This document shows positions 12,491 through 23,159 of a stretch of DNA of 64,000 nt, piece after piece. The position numbers were made by a program, and so were the translations under genes. The DNA comes from Siphonodentalium dalli (lineage: Eukaryota; Mollusca; Scaphopoda; Gadilida; Siphonodentaliidae). Below the pieces are notes generated by a model that had not been told where the DNA came from, did not search any database, and worked only from the letters and a program-made list of their open reading frames with translations. The stretch is taken from assembly GCA_032622095.1 (NCBI GenBank), contig CP136064.1:6813512-6877511 (forward strand). Reading direction: 5' to 3'. Every line of letters begins with the position of its first letter. Within the stretch, counting starts at the first letter, position 1.

Positions 12491-12521
12491 ATGAACTCTT
12501 CACTTGATAATGATTATTCAG
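12491..12521 (+). CDS. Possible first coding exon of an unidentified host gene
   Basis: An ATG in fair context (GGAAATGA) opens a 10-codon frame (MNSSLDNDYS) ending at TTCAG followed by GTAAGTG, a near-ideal 5' splice site. Upstream, CCACGTCACG (about 12440) resembles a CRE/E-box. The exon would be phase 1. I could not find a convincing next exon: the acceptor at 16924 leads to a good frame only in another phase, so an intermediate exon would be needed. The evidence is a short frame plus a donor, which also occurs by chance. Confidence 0.25.
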
Positions 12522-13031
12522 GTAAGTGAACTAATAAGTAAACTGTTGAAGTGTTTTCTCTTTACGACAATGTTGTTACGAGTGATATACTTAATTGAAA
12601 TACGATTAAAATTGCGTGATTTATTCATATTCTTCAAATGAAATCAACGTGAATTTTACTGTCCGTGAAATATGTAAACAAATTTAGAATACGATGATCG
12701 GGTTGTGATATGTTATGATTTGTCATCTTAAAATAGTAACATCTGATGGACTATGATTATACGGCATTGATCATTCGTATATCTATGTACCCCTACACAA
12801 TATTCGCAAAACTGGGAAACTTTGCAAAAACGGTTTTTATTAAATTATAATTTGTGCTTAATTTCTATGCTATATAAAAGGAAAGTATTCCGTGAATGGG
12901 AATCTTTACTCCGCAAAATCAAATTCCGGCATAATTGCTGTGCATTATCTGTCAATATTAATATGACAATACTAGTTGGAAGACAAAAAGGTAACATTTA
13001 TTGAAAATATAACTTAAAAGGCAATTGTATA
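12522..13031. other. Intergenic or intronic, nothing recognised
   Basis: A+T-rich sequence without repeat structure. A 60-codon frame at 12822-13004 starts with TTG and has no recognisable domain. Confidence 0.5.
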
Positions 13032-13310
13032 TATAAAGGTATGGAGCCCCGGAGGTGACATCCGAATGTTTTTTGTTAAGTCGTGGCCACGAGAACAAAG
13101 TCGAGGCCACGAGCATATGAAGTCGTGGCCACGAGCATATGAAGTCGTGGCCACGAGAATATGAAGTCGTGGCCACGAGAATAAAGTCGTGGCCACGACT
13201 TCATATTCTGGTGGCCACGACTTCATATTCTCGTGGCCACGACTTTATTCTCGTGGCCACGACTTAAAAAAAACATTCGGATGTCACCTCCGTGGCTCCA
13301 TATAAAGGTA
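13032..13310. mobile_element. MITE with long TIRs, internal GTGGCCAC palindromic minisatellite and 10-bp target duplication
   Basis: Core 13042-13300. TIRs of about 50 bp begin TGGAGCC(C/A)CGGAGGTGACA; the interior is a run of 20-23-bp units built on the palindrome GTCGTGGCCACGA, in opposite orientation in the two halves. TATAAAGGTA flanks both sides (13032-13041 and 13301-13310); a true duplication of 8 bp cannot be excluded because the ends are ambiguous. No transposase. The whole element can fold into one hairpin. Confidence 0.85.
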
Positions 13311-13406
13311 CTTCTTCATAGCATTATTTTGAACAAATGTGAACCTGATAATATTAAAATGCCCATGGCATTCACACTCTCGTTATTGTGTGGCCAATTC
13401 AACACT

Positions 13407-13970
13407 AAGTGTATGTTCAGACGACCACGATTCAATCGTAAGTGGAGGAATCGGGGCCCGACGAGATCGTGGATAGTTTGTTCACACAATTGCGATGTCG
13501 TCCTACATGTACATGTACTAGTACATGATTATACCGTAGGTTGAACATCCTAAAGCATGTGATTGACCACACCGGTCATTTCCAGCTACAAATTTTACGT
13601 ACACAGGACTGCGAATCTTGCGTCGCAAGTGGAGGTATCAAACCAAGGATACGCCACAATTTCGCATCTAAAATCAAACAGTGCTTGATATTATTTTTGA
13701 CCTACGAATTTGATGTGAGCATGCGCAGTCCAATTACCGGTTACTTCCTACGACCGAAAAGTTTCCACTTACGATTGAATCGTGGTCGTCTGAACGTTCA
13801 CCAAGTGAATGTTCTGATGATCACGATTCAATCGTAAGTGGAAAGATTTCGTTGTGGGTAGTAACCGGTAGTTGTACTGCGCATTCTCACGACATGATCG
13901 CGAGTGATAAAAAGTAATATCAAGCACTGTTTGATTTTAGATGCGATATTGTGGCATATCCAAGGATAGT
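13407..13970. mobile_element. Palindromic DNA element, AAGTG...TCAATCGTAAGTGGA termini
   Basis: TIR 13407-13446 matches the reverse complement of 13763-13802. A second inverted half-copy follows at once: 13805-13970 is the reverse complement of about 13647-13800 with scattered mismatches, so the three termini share GATTCAATCGTAAGTGG. Best read as one element followed by an inverted partial copy, or as a foldback dimer. No coding sequence. Confidence 0.75.
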
Positions 13971-13985
13971 TAATCACAGATTTGC

Positions 13986-14000
13986 GTGGGGGGGGGGGGG
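13986..14000. repeat. Poly-G tract
   Basis: G run of about 14 bases immediately before an element E fragment. Confidence 0.8.
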
Positions 14001-14002
14001 TA

Positions 14003-14463
14003 TTGGAGATTCACTGTAAACAGCTGTATATGAATTTCTGTGAATACTATTTGTCATGGATGTTAACATTGACATGTAAATAGGAACGACTCATTTTGGG
14101 GTCATTCAGCAAAAAAACATGGCTGCCGGTCACCAGCGGGTGGCCATCTTGGAATTCAAAATTCAATCCATTAGCATGAGCTACAAGCTATACTGTTTGT
14201 CTGATCATCATGAAATTTGTCATTTCTGTTTATAAATACCGGTATTTCTCTTATTGTAATGAGTGTTAAGCCAAACTCATTGCAAAAAGAGTCAAACGAC
14301 TTGCAGGAAGAAAACATTTTAGTTGCGGAAAAAATGTTTGTTGGTCCCATCAAGTTCAACCACCCATCCACCCCGGCATACGTGCCCGGAAATCCCCCCT
14401 AATATGATGGCCAATCCACCCATCCACCCCGGCATACGTGCCCGGAAATCCCCCCCCCCCCTG
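14003..14463. mobile_element. Element E, 3' fragment with duplicated end
   Basis: 14003-14160 (GATTCACTGTAAACAGCTGT ... CATGGCTGCC) matches the interior of the complete E copy at 14754-15293, and 14310-14401 matches its right end (ACCCCGGCATACGTGCC). The last ~50 bp are repeated in tandem at 14411-14463. Confidence 0.7.
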
Positions 14464-14753
14464 ATTTGATGGCCAATATTTTTAAAGAAGTCAATCTGCA
14501 GTATATAAAGTGGTATATACTGGTATGTGTGATATTTGACATGCAGAAGTACTAGTTTGTGCCGCTATCTTCTAGTATACATAATTATGCTTGTATATTA
14601 TACAGTATAATTTGTTCAATTCCCCAATGATTATGTATAATTGTGTTTACTAGTATATGCATGGAAATAGAGTATTTGTGAACTCACCTAATTCAAGTAA
14701 AGATGATAAAATCAAATGTTGTATTGACATTTGGGGTGCCACATTGCACCCCC

Positions 14754-15293
14754 CAGTGGGTGGGGTCGGAAAACAAATTCAGGCACGTATGGCATTTTTT
14801 CCCTTTCGATCATTTTTTTTACCCACCCACCCACACCGCCAATTTTTTTCCGTTTTCGGCAGTTTTTTCGAACCATTTTTTTACACCCACCCCCCTTTTA
14901 ACACTAAAACAGAGATTCGCTGGGGGAAATTCACTGTAAACAGCTGTATATGAATTTCTGTGCATACTATTTATCATGGATGTTAACATGGACATGTAAA
15001 TAGGAATGAGTCATTTTGAGGTCATTCGGCCAAAAAAACATGGCTGCCAGCGGCCATCTTGGATTTCAAAATTTGCAACAAAATACAACACGATAACTGC
15101 CTGCAGTCAGTTTACCAGTTAGAATTACATTATTTCTCTCATTCAAAGTGGTTTTGAAGCCCAACTCATTGCCAAAACACTAAAAAAACAAGCAGGAAAT
15201 TTTTGTTTTAGTTGCGGAAAAAATTGCTTGTTGGTGGCTTTGACCACCCACCCACCCCGGCATACGTGCCGGAATTTTTTTTCAAACCCCCCT
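14754..15293. mobile_element. Element E, full-length copy (about 540 bp)
   Basis: Runs from CAGTGGGTGGGGTCGG to TTCAAACCCCCCTG. Inside are subterminal GGCACGTATGGC and CCGGCATACGTGCC words, C-rich and T-rich blocks and a central segment with CAGCTGTATATGAATTTCTG and ACATGGCTGCCAGCGGCCAT. An inverted copy is at 53466-54007, where a 9-bp duplication defines its edges. The central segment is also the repeat unit of the array at 40.0-41.1 kb. No transposase. Confidence 0.8.
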
Positions 15294-15370
15294 GCCCCCC
15301 CACCCAAGCTGTTTCAATTGCCTTAAAACATTTACAAATATATGCTATTTACAAGACCAATATGATATCA

Positions 15371-16373
15371 TACCGGTGTAACAGTTTATCCCCCCCCCCT
15401 GCCCTGTGTATCTTCCCCCCCCACTCATATATTTTTATTTCCTCACTTATTTTATATTATTATGGTAAGAAATGCTGAGAAAACTATTTTTTTTTTAAAT
15501 TGATAGAGAAGAATTTGGGGTGGGGGGGGGGGGAGATACTCAGGCCTGGGTATCTCCCCCCCCCACCCCAAATTCTTACTCTAATCAAATTTGGCTAATA
15601 TAAAGTTAATTTCTCACCATTTCATGACTATATAAAGCAAATTAAGCAATAAAATCATACGTTTAATTTTTGTCATATGTAGGTGCTGGTGGGGGGGGGG
15701 GGGGGAGATACGCAGACCGGCCTGGGTATCTCCCCCCACCCCAAATTCTTACTCTAATAAAATTTAGCTCATATAAAGTTAATTTCTCGCCATTTCATGA
15801 CTATATAAAGCAAATTAAGCAATAAAATCATACGTTTAATTTTTGTCATATGTTGGCGCTGGGTAGGGCGGGGAGATACTCAGGCCTGGGTATCTCCCCC
15901 CCCCCCCCACCCCAAATTCTTACTCTATCCAATTTTGCTCATATAAAGTTAATTTCTTGCCATTTCATGACTATATAAAGCAAATTAAGCAATAAAATCA
16001 TACGTTTAATTTTTGTCATATGTAGGTGCTGGGTGGGGGGGGGAGATACTCAGGCCTGGGTATCTCCCCCCCCACCCAAAATTTTTACTCTATAAAATTT
16101 TGCTCATATAAAGTTAATTTCTCGCCATTTCATGACTATATAAAGCAAATTAAACGATAGAATCATAAGGTAATATTTTGACATATTTATGCTATTATTG
16201 GATTAAGTTAAACTTCAAAATAACCAAAAAAATTAAAAAAATTAATAGTTTTCTCGGCATTTCTTACCATAATATAAAATAAGTGAGGGTAAAAAAATCT
16301 ACAAGTGGGGGGAAGATACCCAGGGTGGGGGGGAGATAACCAGGGGGGGGGGAGATATCGTGTTACACCGGTA
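15371..16373. mobile_element. TA-flanked element F with four ~170-bp hairpin units
   Basis: Ends CCGGTGTAACA (15373 on) and TGTTACACCGG (to 16371), both flanked by TA. About 100 bp inside each end the sequence is again inverted (AAATGCTGAGAAAACTA at 15469 against TAGTTTTCTCGGCATTT at 16246). Between them lie four tandem units of about 170 bp with centres near 15545, 15715, 15883 and 16053, each with a hairpin of G-run, GATACTCAGGCCTGGGTATC, C-run. Tc1/mariner-like target site; non-autonomous. Confidence 0.8.
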
Positions 16374-16424
16374 CCTATACTGTATACATGTATCTGGAAT
16401 GTTTTTGGGAGTATTTGGTACAGG

Positions 16425-16752
16425 TACGGTGTAACACGTCATCTCCTCCTGTCTGGATATCTTCCTCCATGGGGGAGTGTATTTGCGAATGTCCTCAGAT
16501 ATCTCACACGCACACCCTGGGCATTTTCCCCCATGTATGACTAAAAGAAAATTCACTCATTTAATATCGTTTGACCCTGAAATGGCCAGAAAGAAATGTT
16601 TTATGAGATTTAAGTTTGTTTTTTTATATTTAATTTTTGTTTGTTCAAGTAACATATATCAAATGAGTGAAATTTTATTTTAGTCATTCATGGGGGGGGG
16701 GGGTATCCAGAGTGGGGGATATATCCAGGGGGAGATATCTGTTACACCGGTA
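16425..16752. mobile_element. Second element F copy, shorter (324 bp)
   Basis: Core 16427-16750 starts CGGTGTAACACG and ends TGTTACACCGG, with TA on both sides. It has the same G-rich GGGATATATCCAGGGGGAGA-type subterminal sequence as the larger copy 54 bp upstream, but only one unit's worth of interior. Confidence 0.75.
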
Positions 16753-16924
16753 CATGTATTTGTAGCTGTTTCTGACCATCATGCAGCATTTGAATGGATA
16801 TAATTTACTGTTATAACTCGGCCCCTGGGTGATCAATTTGGATGATGTATCTTAATAATATGTATATGATCAGTCATTCCTCTTTTCTGATGTCATTACA
16901 AGCATTCAAATATTTTTTTTTCAG

Positions 16925-16985
16925 ACAGGAGGAGCTGCTTGACTGGATTGAGACATCAAAATTTCATTCAAGGCCTGATATCTGA
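16925..16985 (+). CDS. Possible terminal coding exon (unidentified)
   Basis: A strong 3' splice-site look (pyrimidine tract from 16880 and T-run ending CAG at 16924) is followed by a 19-codon frame QEELLDWIETSKFHSRPDI ending in TGA at 16983-16985. The composition is protein-like, but the frame is short and its phase does not join the possible exon at 12491-12521 directly. No family recognised. Confidence 0.2.
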
Positions 16986-18416
16986 TAACCAATCATAGAA
17001 TCATGTTTCCTGTCAGAGTGCTTCTTGCAGACACTGCATGGTGACCCTTAATACCAATATTATTAATTCTGTCCAAGACTGGATGAGGAAGGATTTCAAA
17101 TGTTATTCGGTGTACATGTACTGGATACATGTACTGTAGATGTTATCGGTAGATGTTATCTCCTGGCTATACACATGTACCATATGTATACTAGTACCTA
17201 CGGACGATATGCACTGAATCCAGTACCATGCTTACCTGGTAACTAGTGCACACTGCAGCGAAGGGGAGGCTTTAATTTATAACCAAATGATGATCAATGT
17301 GTTCATCGAAGGCAAAAATTACACATATATGTATGCATTCCTTCCTTGATGGAGACCGATCAGTGACCTCTACATTTTATCAGACTTATGTGGTGAAAAT
17401 CTTGGCAAGTGAAGTTAGTGAATTCAATTCTACAACAGACATGTACTTGTATGCTTCATCGAGTCTCAGAAAATGTGCACTATGGCATCCAGCGTATGCA
17501 TAAACTTTTTAATATTTCATACTACATTGACCAGAATTTGGAGGTGTACCAGTTTCAAATCTCCACACAAAGCACAACAGTACCCATGGAACAGTCTCAA
17601 GCCTTGTTTCTGAGCTTATCTGAAGGATATGAACTTTTAATTGACAAATTATTGCAGTATGTCAATATAATCAGATTCATGTACACATACAGGCCTTAAA
17701 ATCCATAACAGAATCAAAATATTCTAATGTTCCTTTATCTTTGTCAACCTGCTGTATCACCAAGTAATCTGTACAAGGAGCTTAAAGTGGCTTATACATG
17801 TACCATACATGCACATTTAAAGATAGATAATCCGAGTTCACGCTCCTCAATTACCATTTCTTTGGCTTCGGGGGTAAAAATAATTGATTCGAGTCGAGGA
17901 ACACACCCTTTAAAGTTCTGAGTTATAAAATAAAAAATCTGTTATTTTTCACCGCCTTGAATATTTCCCGGCCAAGCAAATATTCAACGAGCCGACTGAC
18001 CTAATCTTGATACCAAGTTGCGATGAACAAAATGTTGATATATAACATGTTTTGGAAAATGTTACACTAGAGTTGACAGTAGTTAGCATTATGTTTTGGT
18101 ATTTAATCGATTAAGAAATGTTGTTCTTGGAATCTGATGGTATGGAGACCATCAATTCAGATTGTTTACCTTTAATTGTCCATGTTGACTTTAAAGCATA
18201 ACATATGTTATCTTTATTTTTTGTATCCCTGCATAAACTGGGGTGATAAATTTATATTATACTCACATCTGGTCTTTCGATATTCTGTGAGTTAATTAAT
18301 TTATATGAAAGAATGTCATTACATGCTAGCAATTCTGATATTAAACATCACTGTTACAGTGACATTACCATCCAATGTTGAATAAGTCCAATAAGATGCC
18401 AAAGTTTAATAAAAAC
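16986..18416. other. Intergenic or possible 3' UTR; nothing firm
   Basis: No repeats of note beyond TACATGTACTG words at 17105-17210. A 96-codon frame at 17409-17699 has fair amino-acid composition but no recognisable domain. Confidence 0.4.
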
Positions 18417-18677
18417 TTAACCCTTCCATGACTTGAGATTCTTGATATGTTGCTAAAATCCTGCGCCAATGCATTCTCTTATATTTGCGAGTCTCCAAAA
18501 TGGAGCCTCACATATATAAGAGAATACATGGCCTAACAATATTTACCTTGACCTTGTAATCCAGTGCATTCTCTTATACATGTGAGGCTTCCTATGTGAG
18601 ACTTGCATATATACAAGAATTCACTGGTACATGATCTTTAATGCTGTACCACTCAGCTCCCATCATGAAAGGGTTAA
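18417..18677. mobile_element. TTAA-flanked MITE with two diverged hairpins (family D, 253 bp)
   Basis: Core 18421-18673 has ends CCCTTCCATGA and TCATGAAAGGG, each flanked by TTAA (18417-18420, 18674-18677). Inside are two hairpins, 18475-18532 and 18561-18627, both diverged forms of the CCAATGCATTCTCTTATATA hairpin. The TTAA duplication and CCCTT ends are characteristic of piggyBac-superfamily elements; superfamily assignment is an inference. Confidence 0.75.
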
Positions 18678-18684
18678 ACATTGC

Positions 18685-18812
18685 ATGGCCAAAGCATTGA
18701 AAAATATTCTGAAAATAATATTTGAATAGACTAAAATATGTTTAACCTTCTACGCGATTACTAGTAGCAATGTTTGTTGACAAATCACTGTAACAGTTTT
18801 GTTTACATAGCA
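18685..18812. repeat. Diverged third unit of the 8.8-9.1-kb duplication
   Basis: Shares TTGACAAATCACTGTAACAG and TTTTGTTTACATA with the units at 8805-9078. It follows the TTAA MITE directly. Confidence 0.6.
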
Positions 18813-19269
18813 ATGGTTCCAACAGGAGATATTTCGTTATTGGAAAACTTTCAATAATTAATATAGGAATCAGTAATTCATGTTTTTCTGAGTGGTGATG
18901 TTTTTACGAACTGTTGTATGTTATATGTTTGGCATATGTACTCACTACGAGTGCCTTGGGTCCCTTTAAAATGATATGAAACACTCAATGAAATATGTGC
19001 ACACCAGTAGATTATTTTGTAGGGATTTTAGTGTGATGAGAGTCAGAATCATGATTCTTCGTTTGAGTCTGGTAAAAAGCAGCTGATTTGATGTAGAAAT
19101 GCTATAGTTTGATTCTTGCAAAATTTTAAGGCCTGTATACATTCGCTTTTATCCATCAAAGGTGCTCCAGACACTTCATATCGCTATAATCATAGTATGT
19201 ATATGTACCTTGTTTTACAAAATGTTATTTTGCATGACCGCACTTCAAAGAACTCTAAAGCCGCTCATG

Positions 19270-19330
19270 CACTTAATGCATCAATTTAAAATTCTGCAAC
19301 TTAATGCATCAATTTAAAATTCTGCACTTT
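19270..19330. repeat. Local tandem duplication, 28 bp x 2
   Basis: CTTAATGCATCAATTTAAAA is repeated twice in tandem at about 19275 and 19303. Confidence 0.8.
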
Positions 19331-19517
19331 TATCCGCATTTTTTTATCACAAAAAGTTTGGAAATACTAGTGAGTACTAGTGCTATACTATTAAACATGT
19401 AGACTATATACTGTGAAAAGACTTAATAAAGTCTTAATAAATTTAACAGTTGTTTCCAGTAGAAGATAGACAAAAGCTCTTTAAGTTCCATATTTGCAGT
19501 GTTTTACACTGAGCATT

Positions 19518-19736
19518 AAGAGCATCTCCTTTTATACTCGGCAGAATATATGCAAACAACATGGTATAAATTATAATGAAAATGAATTTACGACTCCAGC
19601 CAATAATTCATTATCATTATAAATACCATGTTTGCATTGTTCATAGAGCACACAGGTGTTGCACTTATCCATGGGCCAAATTCATTCATTTGTTGCATAT
19701 ATTCTGTTGAGTATAAAAGGAGATGGTCTCATAAAT
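19518..19736. mobile_element. Nested inverted-repeat element
   Basis: Outer arms CATCTCCTTTTATACTC (about 19522-19555) and their reverse complement (about 19695-19730), and inner arms AACATGGTATAAAT (19559-19590) against 19602-19635. About 55 bp interrupt the right side between inner and outer arms. Confidence 0.6.
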
Positions 19737-20195
19737 GGCCGGATTTAGTGTACCCTTTAATGCTTGTAATACATACATGTACTAGTACCTGTTTAGACCA
19801 AGTTTTCCCTGTCCACAACTTGTGGTATCGGTTGGGTTGATGCTGTTTTGGACCGAGTCCCATCCCGATACTCTTCTATAATGGACTTTACGCCCAGAAT
19901 TGTGGGTTGAAGTTATCTTGATTGTAGCACTACCAGTATTTCGTCAGATTAGGTCAAAGTGACGCTTTTTTATAAGAACATAGAGGGCAGCCTTTCCCAA
20001 GCATGATGATTTCAAACCTGCATATACTTAAAGTAATTGACCATCTCTAACGTGGTGTTACCCCGGTAATGCTGTGGTATTACACTGCAGTAATTTCCAA
20101 CACCATGGTAAGGTTGTCGCTTGAACACAAAACAGCACCACGGTGGATGCGGTATGCAATTAAAATGCCGTGATTCTCCTTATATCTTTGGAACT

Positions 20196-20440
20196 TAAAG
20201 GAATGGATGGTCTTCGTTATAGGTTATAATTTATAAATAACATTTACAAAAAGTTTCCCAAGAATATACTAATAGTATAGGATAGTGTTCATATGAATGC
20301 GTTATTATCCACAAAACACACTTTGTGTGAGTCAATCGTTTGTTTATATACAGCAGTAAATAGTGAGAGATAAGCAAAACACTCAACACCGTTGCGATTG
20401 TTTAATTGAGCGATTCATGGTGACCCATTCAACACTTCAA
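20196..20440. repeat. Dispersed repeat G, copy 1
   Basis: TTAAAGGAATGGATGGTCTTCG followed by about 240 bp that match 31428-31690 (for example GATAAGCAAAACACTCAACA). A bare terminus of the same kind (TTAAAGGTACGGATGGCC) appears at about 21387. Confidence 0.65.
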
Positions 20441-20509
20441 AATCTTGAGAGGTTATAGAAGAGTAGCCGGACAGGACTCGATCCAAAACAGTTTCAACTG
20501 CAGTAATGC

Positions 20510-20700
20510 TCTAAGTAATCAACTCCTTAACCACAGCAGAATTATGGGTAACTTTTCAGGATTTAGTCGGAAATATGGCTTGTTGCCATTCATCGGAAAG
20601 CTCTCAGAGAGCTTTCCGATGAATGGCAACAAGCCATATTTCCGACTAAATCCTGAAAAGTTACCCATAATTCTACTGTGTTTAAGGAGTCGATTATACT
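20510..20700. repeat. Near-perfect palindrome, arms about 90 bp
   Basis: Left arm about 20517-20605 and right arm 20607-20695 are reverse complements with only a few mismatches and essentially no loop (centre GAGAGCTCTC-like at 20606). Weaker complementarity continues about 15 bp further out. A transcript from either strand would form a ~90-bp duplex. No target duplication or family identified. Confidence 0.85.
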
Positions 20701-20765
20701 CGGGGCATTACTGTATTCGATATATCAAGCTGTTGCATACCGAAAAGACTTGGGCTAGTACCTGA

Positions 20766-21380
20766 ACAGTAAACCTGCAATCTGCATGATTCATGAAACA
20801 GCTATTGAAACCATGCTGTATATACACAGAATTACACAATTTTGTTTATGGGTTTGTTGATATGACACGAGTGCTAGCGCACAATGACGGAATGAACAGC
20901 ACACCCTAGAGTTCTATCTTTCCTCAATGGCACAAGTGCCGTATCAACAAATCCATTAATACAAGTGTCTTTCTGTGTTTATTACACATCACCCGTCCTA
21001 GAATATGTGCATTTAAAAATACAGGGTTACGATGTTTATTAAGGCACATACAGTGCTTGTTTTGTCATGTGTAATGATTTTTTTTTCCTATCGTTTGAAC
21101 TGGATACTCAAATAACAGAAATTGTTATATATTTTTTTTGCAACCGACAGATTTGAGGTAACTCTTTCTATAAATATATTGAAAATCATGTGTCGGGATG
21201 TAATTATTAGCAATCAATATATTTTTTGTTGCGTATATAGGTTTATACAATTTTAAGAGGCAGAACAAGATACAGGTACTTTGTATAGTTTCATTTCGCG
21301 AATGTACACAGTATCTTGTTTGGCCACTTGCAATTTTAGAAACCCATAACTGTAACGAGAAATTGTTGATTGTATATTTA
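20766..21380. other. Intergenic, nothing recognised
   Basis: A+T-rich with a T-rich tract at 21080-21140. No gene or repeat edge seen. Confidence 0.4.
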
Positions 21381-21989
21381 AAGTTTAAAGGTACGGATGG
21401 CCTTGGCGGTGGGTATGCTGTGAAAATATTTCCACCGGTCAAAAACCGCCACAAACAGAAAGAATATTAAAATGTAGACAGACTTTGTCCGTATACAAAT
21501 AAGAAATATCGCATAAACAGTATGTTATTGTCATATGTTTGACCATTCTTATGTAAACAAAACAAAAGCATAAAAAGGTACTTTCCTGGTGTTTGTTTAT
21601 ATTATGATGGTAAACATAAAGAGCGTTCATTGTTGCTGAATTTTGATATGGAACGAATAAAGAGCATTTATATCATTTGTGTGTGATTAGCCAGTAACAC
21701 TGTGCTGCCTTCTGTAACACAATCAGGCTCCTCCTTAGGTAAAATATAGTAGGTCTTTATGATAGTATGCTGTTTACGCGATGGTCATGGTATATATGAA
21801 CAAAACTGTATGCATTTTAATGTTTTTCTGTTTACTGTGATTGAAACAAATATGAATATTTTCGACAACTAAGGCCTCCCGTGCCTTTAAGCCCCCTTAT
21901 TGTCTCTATTATACATTTAAAAATGATATTTACAAAGAAGTTTTATAATTGTATATTTTAAAACACAATTGAAATTATATATTAATTTA

Positions 21990-22532
21990 AAATTAAATGT
22001 TTTTCTTAATTAAGAATTGTTTTCTAATATATCTTTCCTAATTGGGGAAAATATTCCTAGTTAAGAAAACTTGTTTTCCTTACTTAGATTTATTTTCCTG
22101 CTTGAGAAAATCTCATTCTAGAAAAAATTGGCATCACTTAAGAAAAAATATCTTGACGATATTTCTAACTATAGAAAATATAATTTCTTGTTCTAGATTA
22201 ATTGTATAGCTTTCTTAAATTTCTAGCTATTCTCCCAAGATAATCGCAGTATCTTAAACTTATCTTATTTCAAGAAAAATAAACTTATGTGAGAAAAACA
22301 ATCTTTCCTACATTAAGAAAAAAAATCTATACTAAGATTTTTTTACTAGGATTTTCTTACTAAGATTACTGTGTTTTTTTAAAGAAATTTTCTCAGACAA
22401 GAAATTTTCCCACCCTTTCATTTCTTGACCTAGAAAATATGTTTTTCTTATTTTTCTAGCTATTCTCCCAAGATAATATCTCATTTCAAGATTTTTTTTT
22501 TCCTGAATTGAGAAAATATTTTTGGCAGTGTA
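21990..22532. mobile_element. One-ended MITE remnant, ATTTTTGGCAGTG TA terminus (copy 2)
   Basis: About 500 bp of TTTCTTA/AAGAAAAT-biased sequence ending ATTTTTGGCAGTG at 22530 followed by TA. Same family as the remnant at 8413-8715, opposite orientation. No matching left end. Confidence 0.6.
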
Positions 22533-23159
22533 CAATAGACATAATATAGCAATATATATATAATAGATATGTACATATGGTTCCGGGTCGATGGCTTGTT
22601 TAAATTCTATGATAATAATCAGTTTAATTATTCTGACACTACTAGCTTAATTGTCGTCCGAAGTAAACATGTCGTACAATCGTGTGAAACATTGTTGGAT
22701 TGAGTAAACTAATCGATCGCAACGCGGAACAGTCGATTTCTTCACACCGTGTGTTTAGTTTTAGCTACAAATGATAGGTTCATATATCGTCAATTTTCAA
22801 TTTTAGTATTTATACTAAACAACTATGCATGTCAGACTCAGTTTAACATCTCAAATAAGTCGAGCCTCTGACTGCCATTCCGTTCACCAGTTGTGACTAT
22901 ATTGTATAATTGATTCCGGGAACCATACATATATATTTTAATAACATAGAAGCCAAGTGTGAATATCATAGCATGACTATATAAATAATCAATTATAACT
23001 GAATATACCTGTATACTCACTGTGCTCATTGGCAGATATTTAGAAACTTGGTTCACATTCATACATGCGGATGAGCAGCTAGCGAAGTTCAACAGAAAGC
23101 CCAAGACTTTCTGTCGAAAGCCCAAGACTTTCTGTCGAGCCACGCATCTGACCATCCGC
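22533..23159. other. Intergenic; short tandem duplication at 23095-23137
   Basis: No gene. GAAAGCCCAAGACTTTCTGT is duplicated in tandem at about 23095-23137. Confidence 0.5.

Noticed and set aside
12822..13004. 60-codon ORF ending near GACAAAAAGGTAACA as an internal exon
   Set aside because: No pyrimidine tract before it, TTG start, no recognisable domain.
14657..14953. Two ORFs rich in F and P
   Set aside because: They are translations of the T-rich and C-rich blocks of element E.
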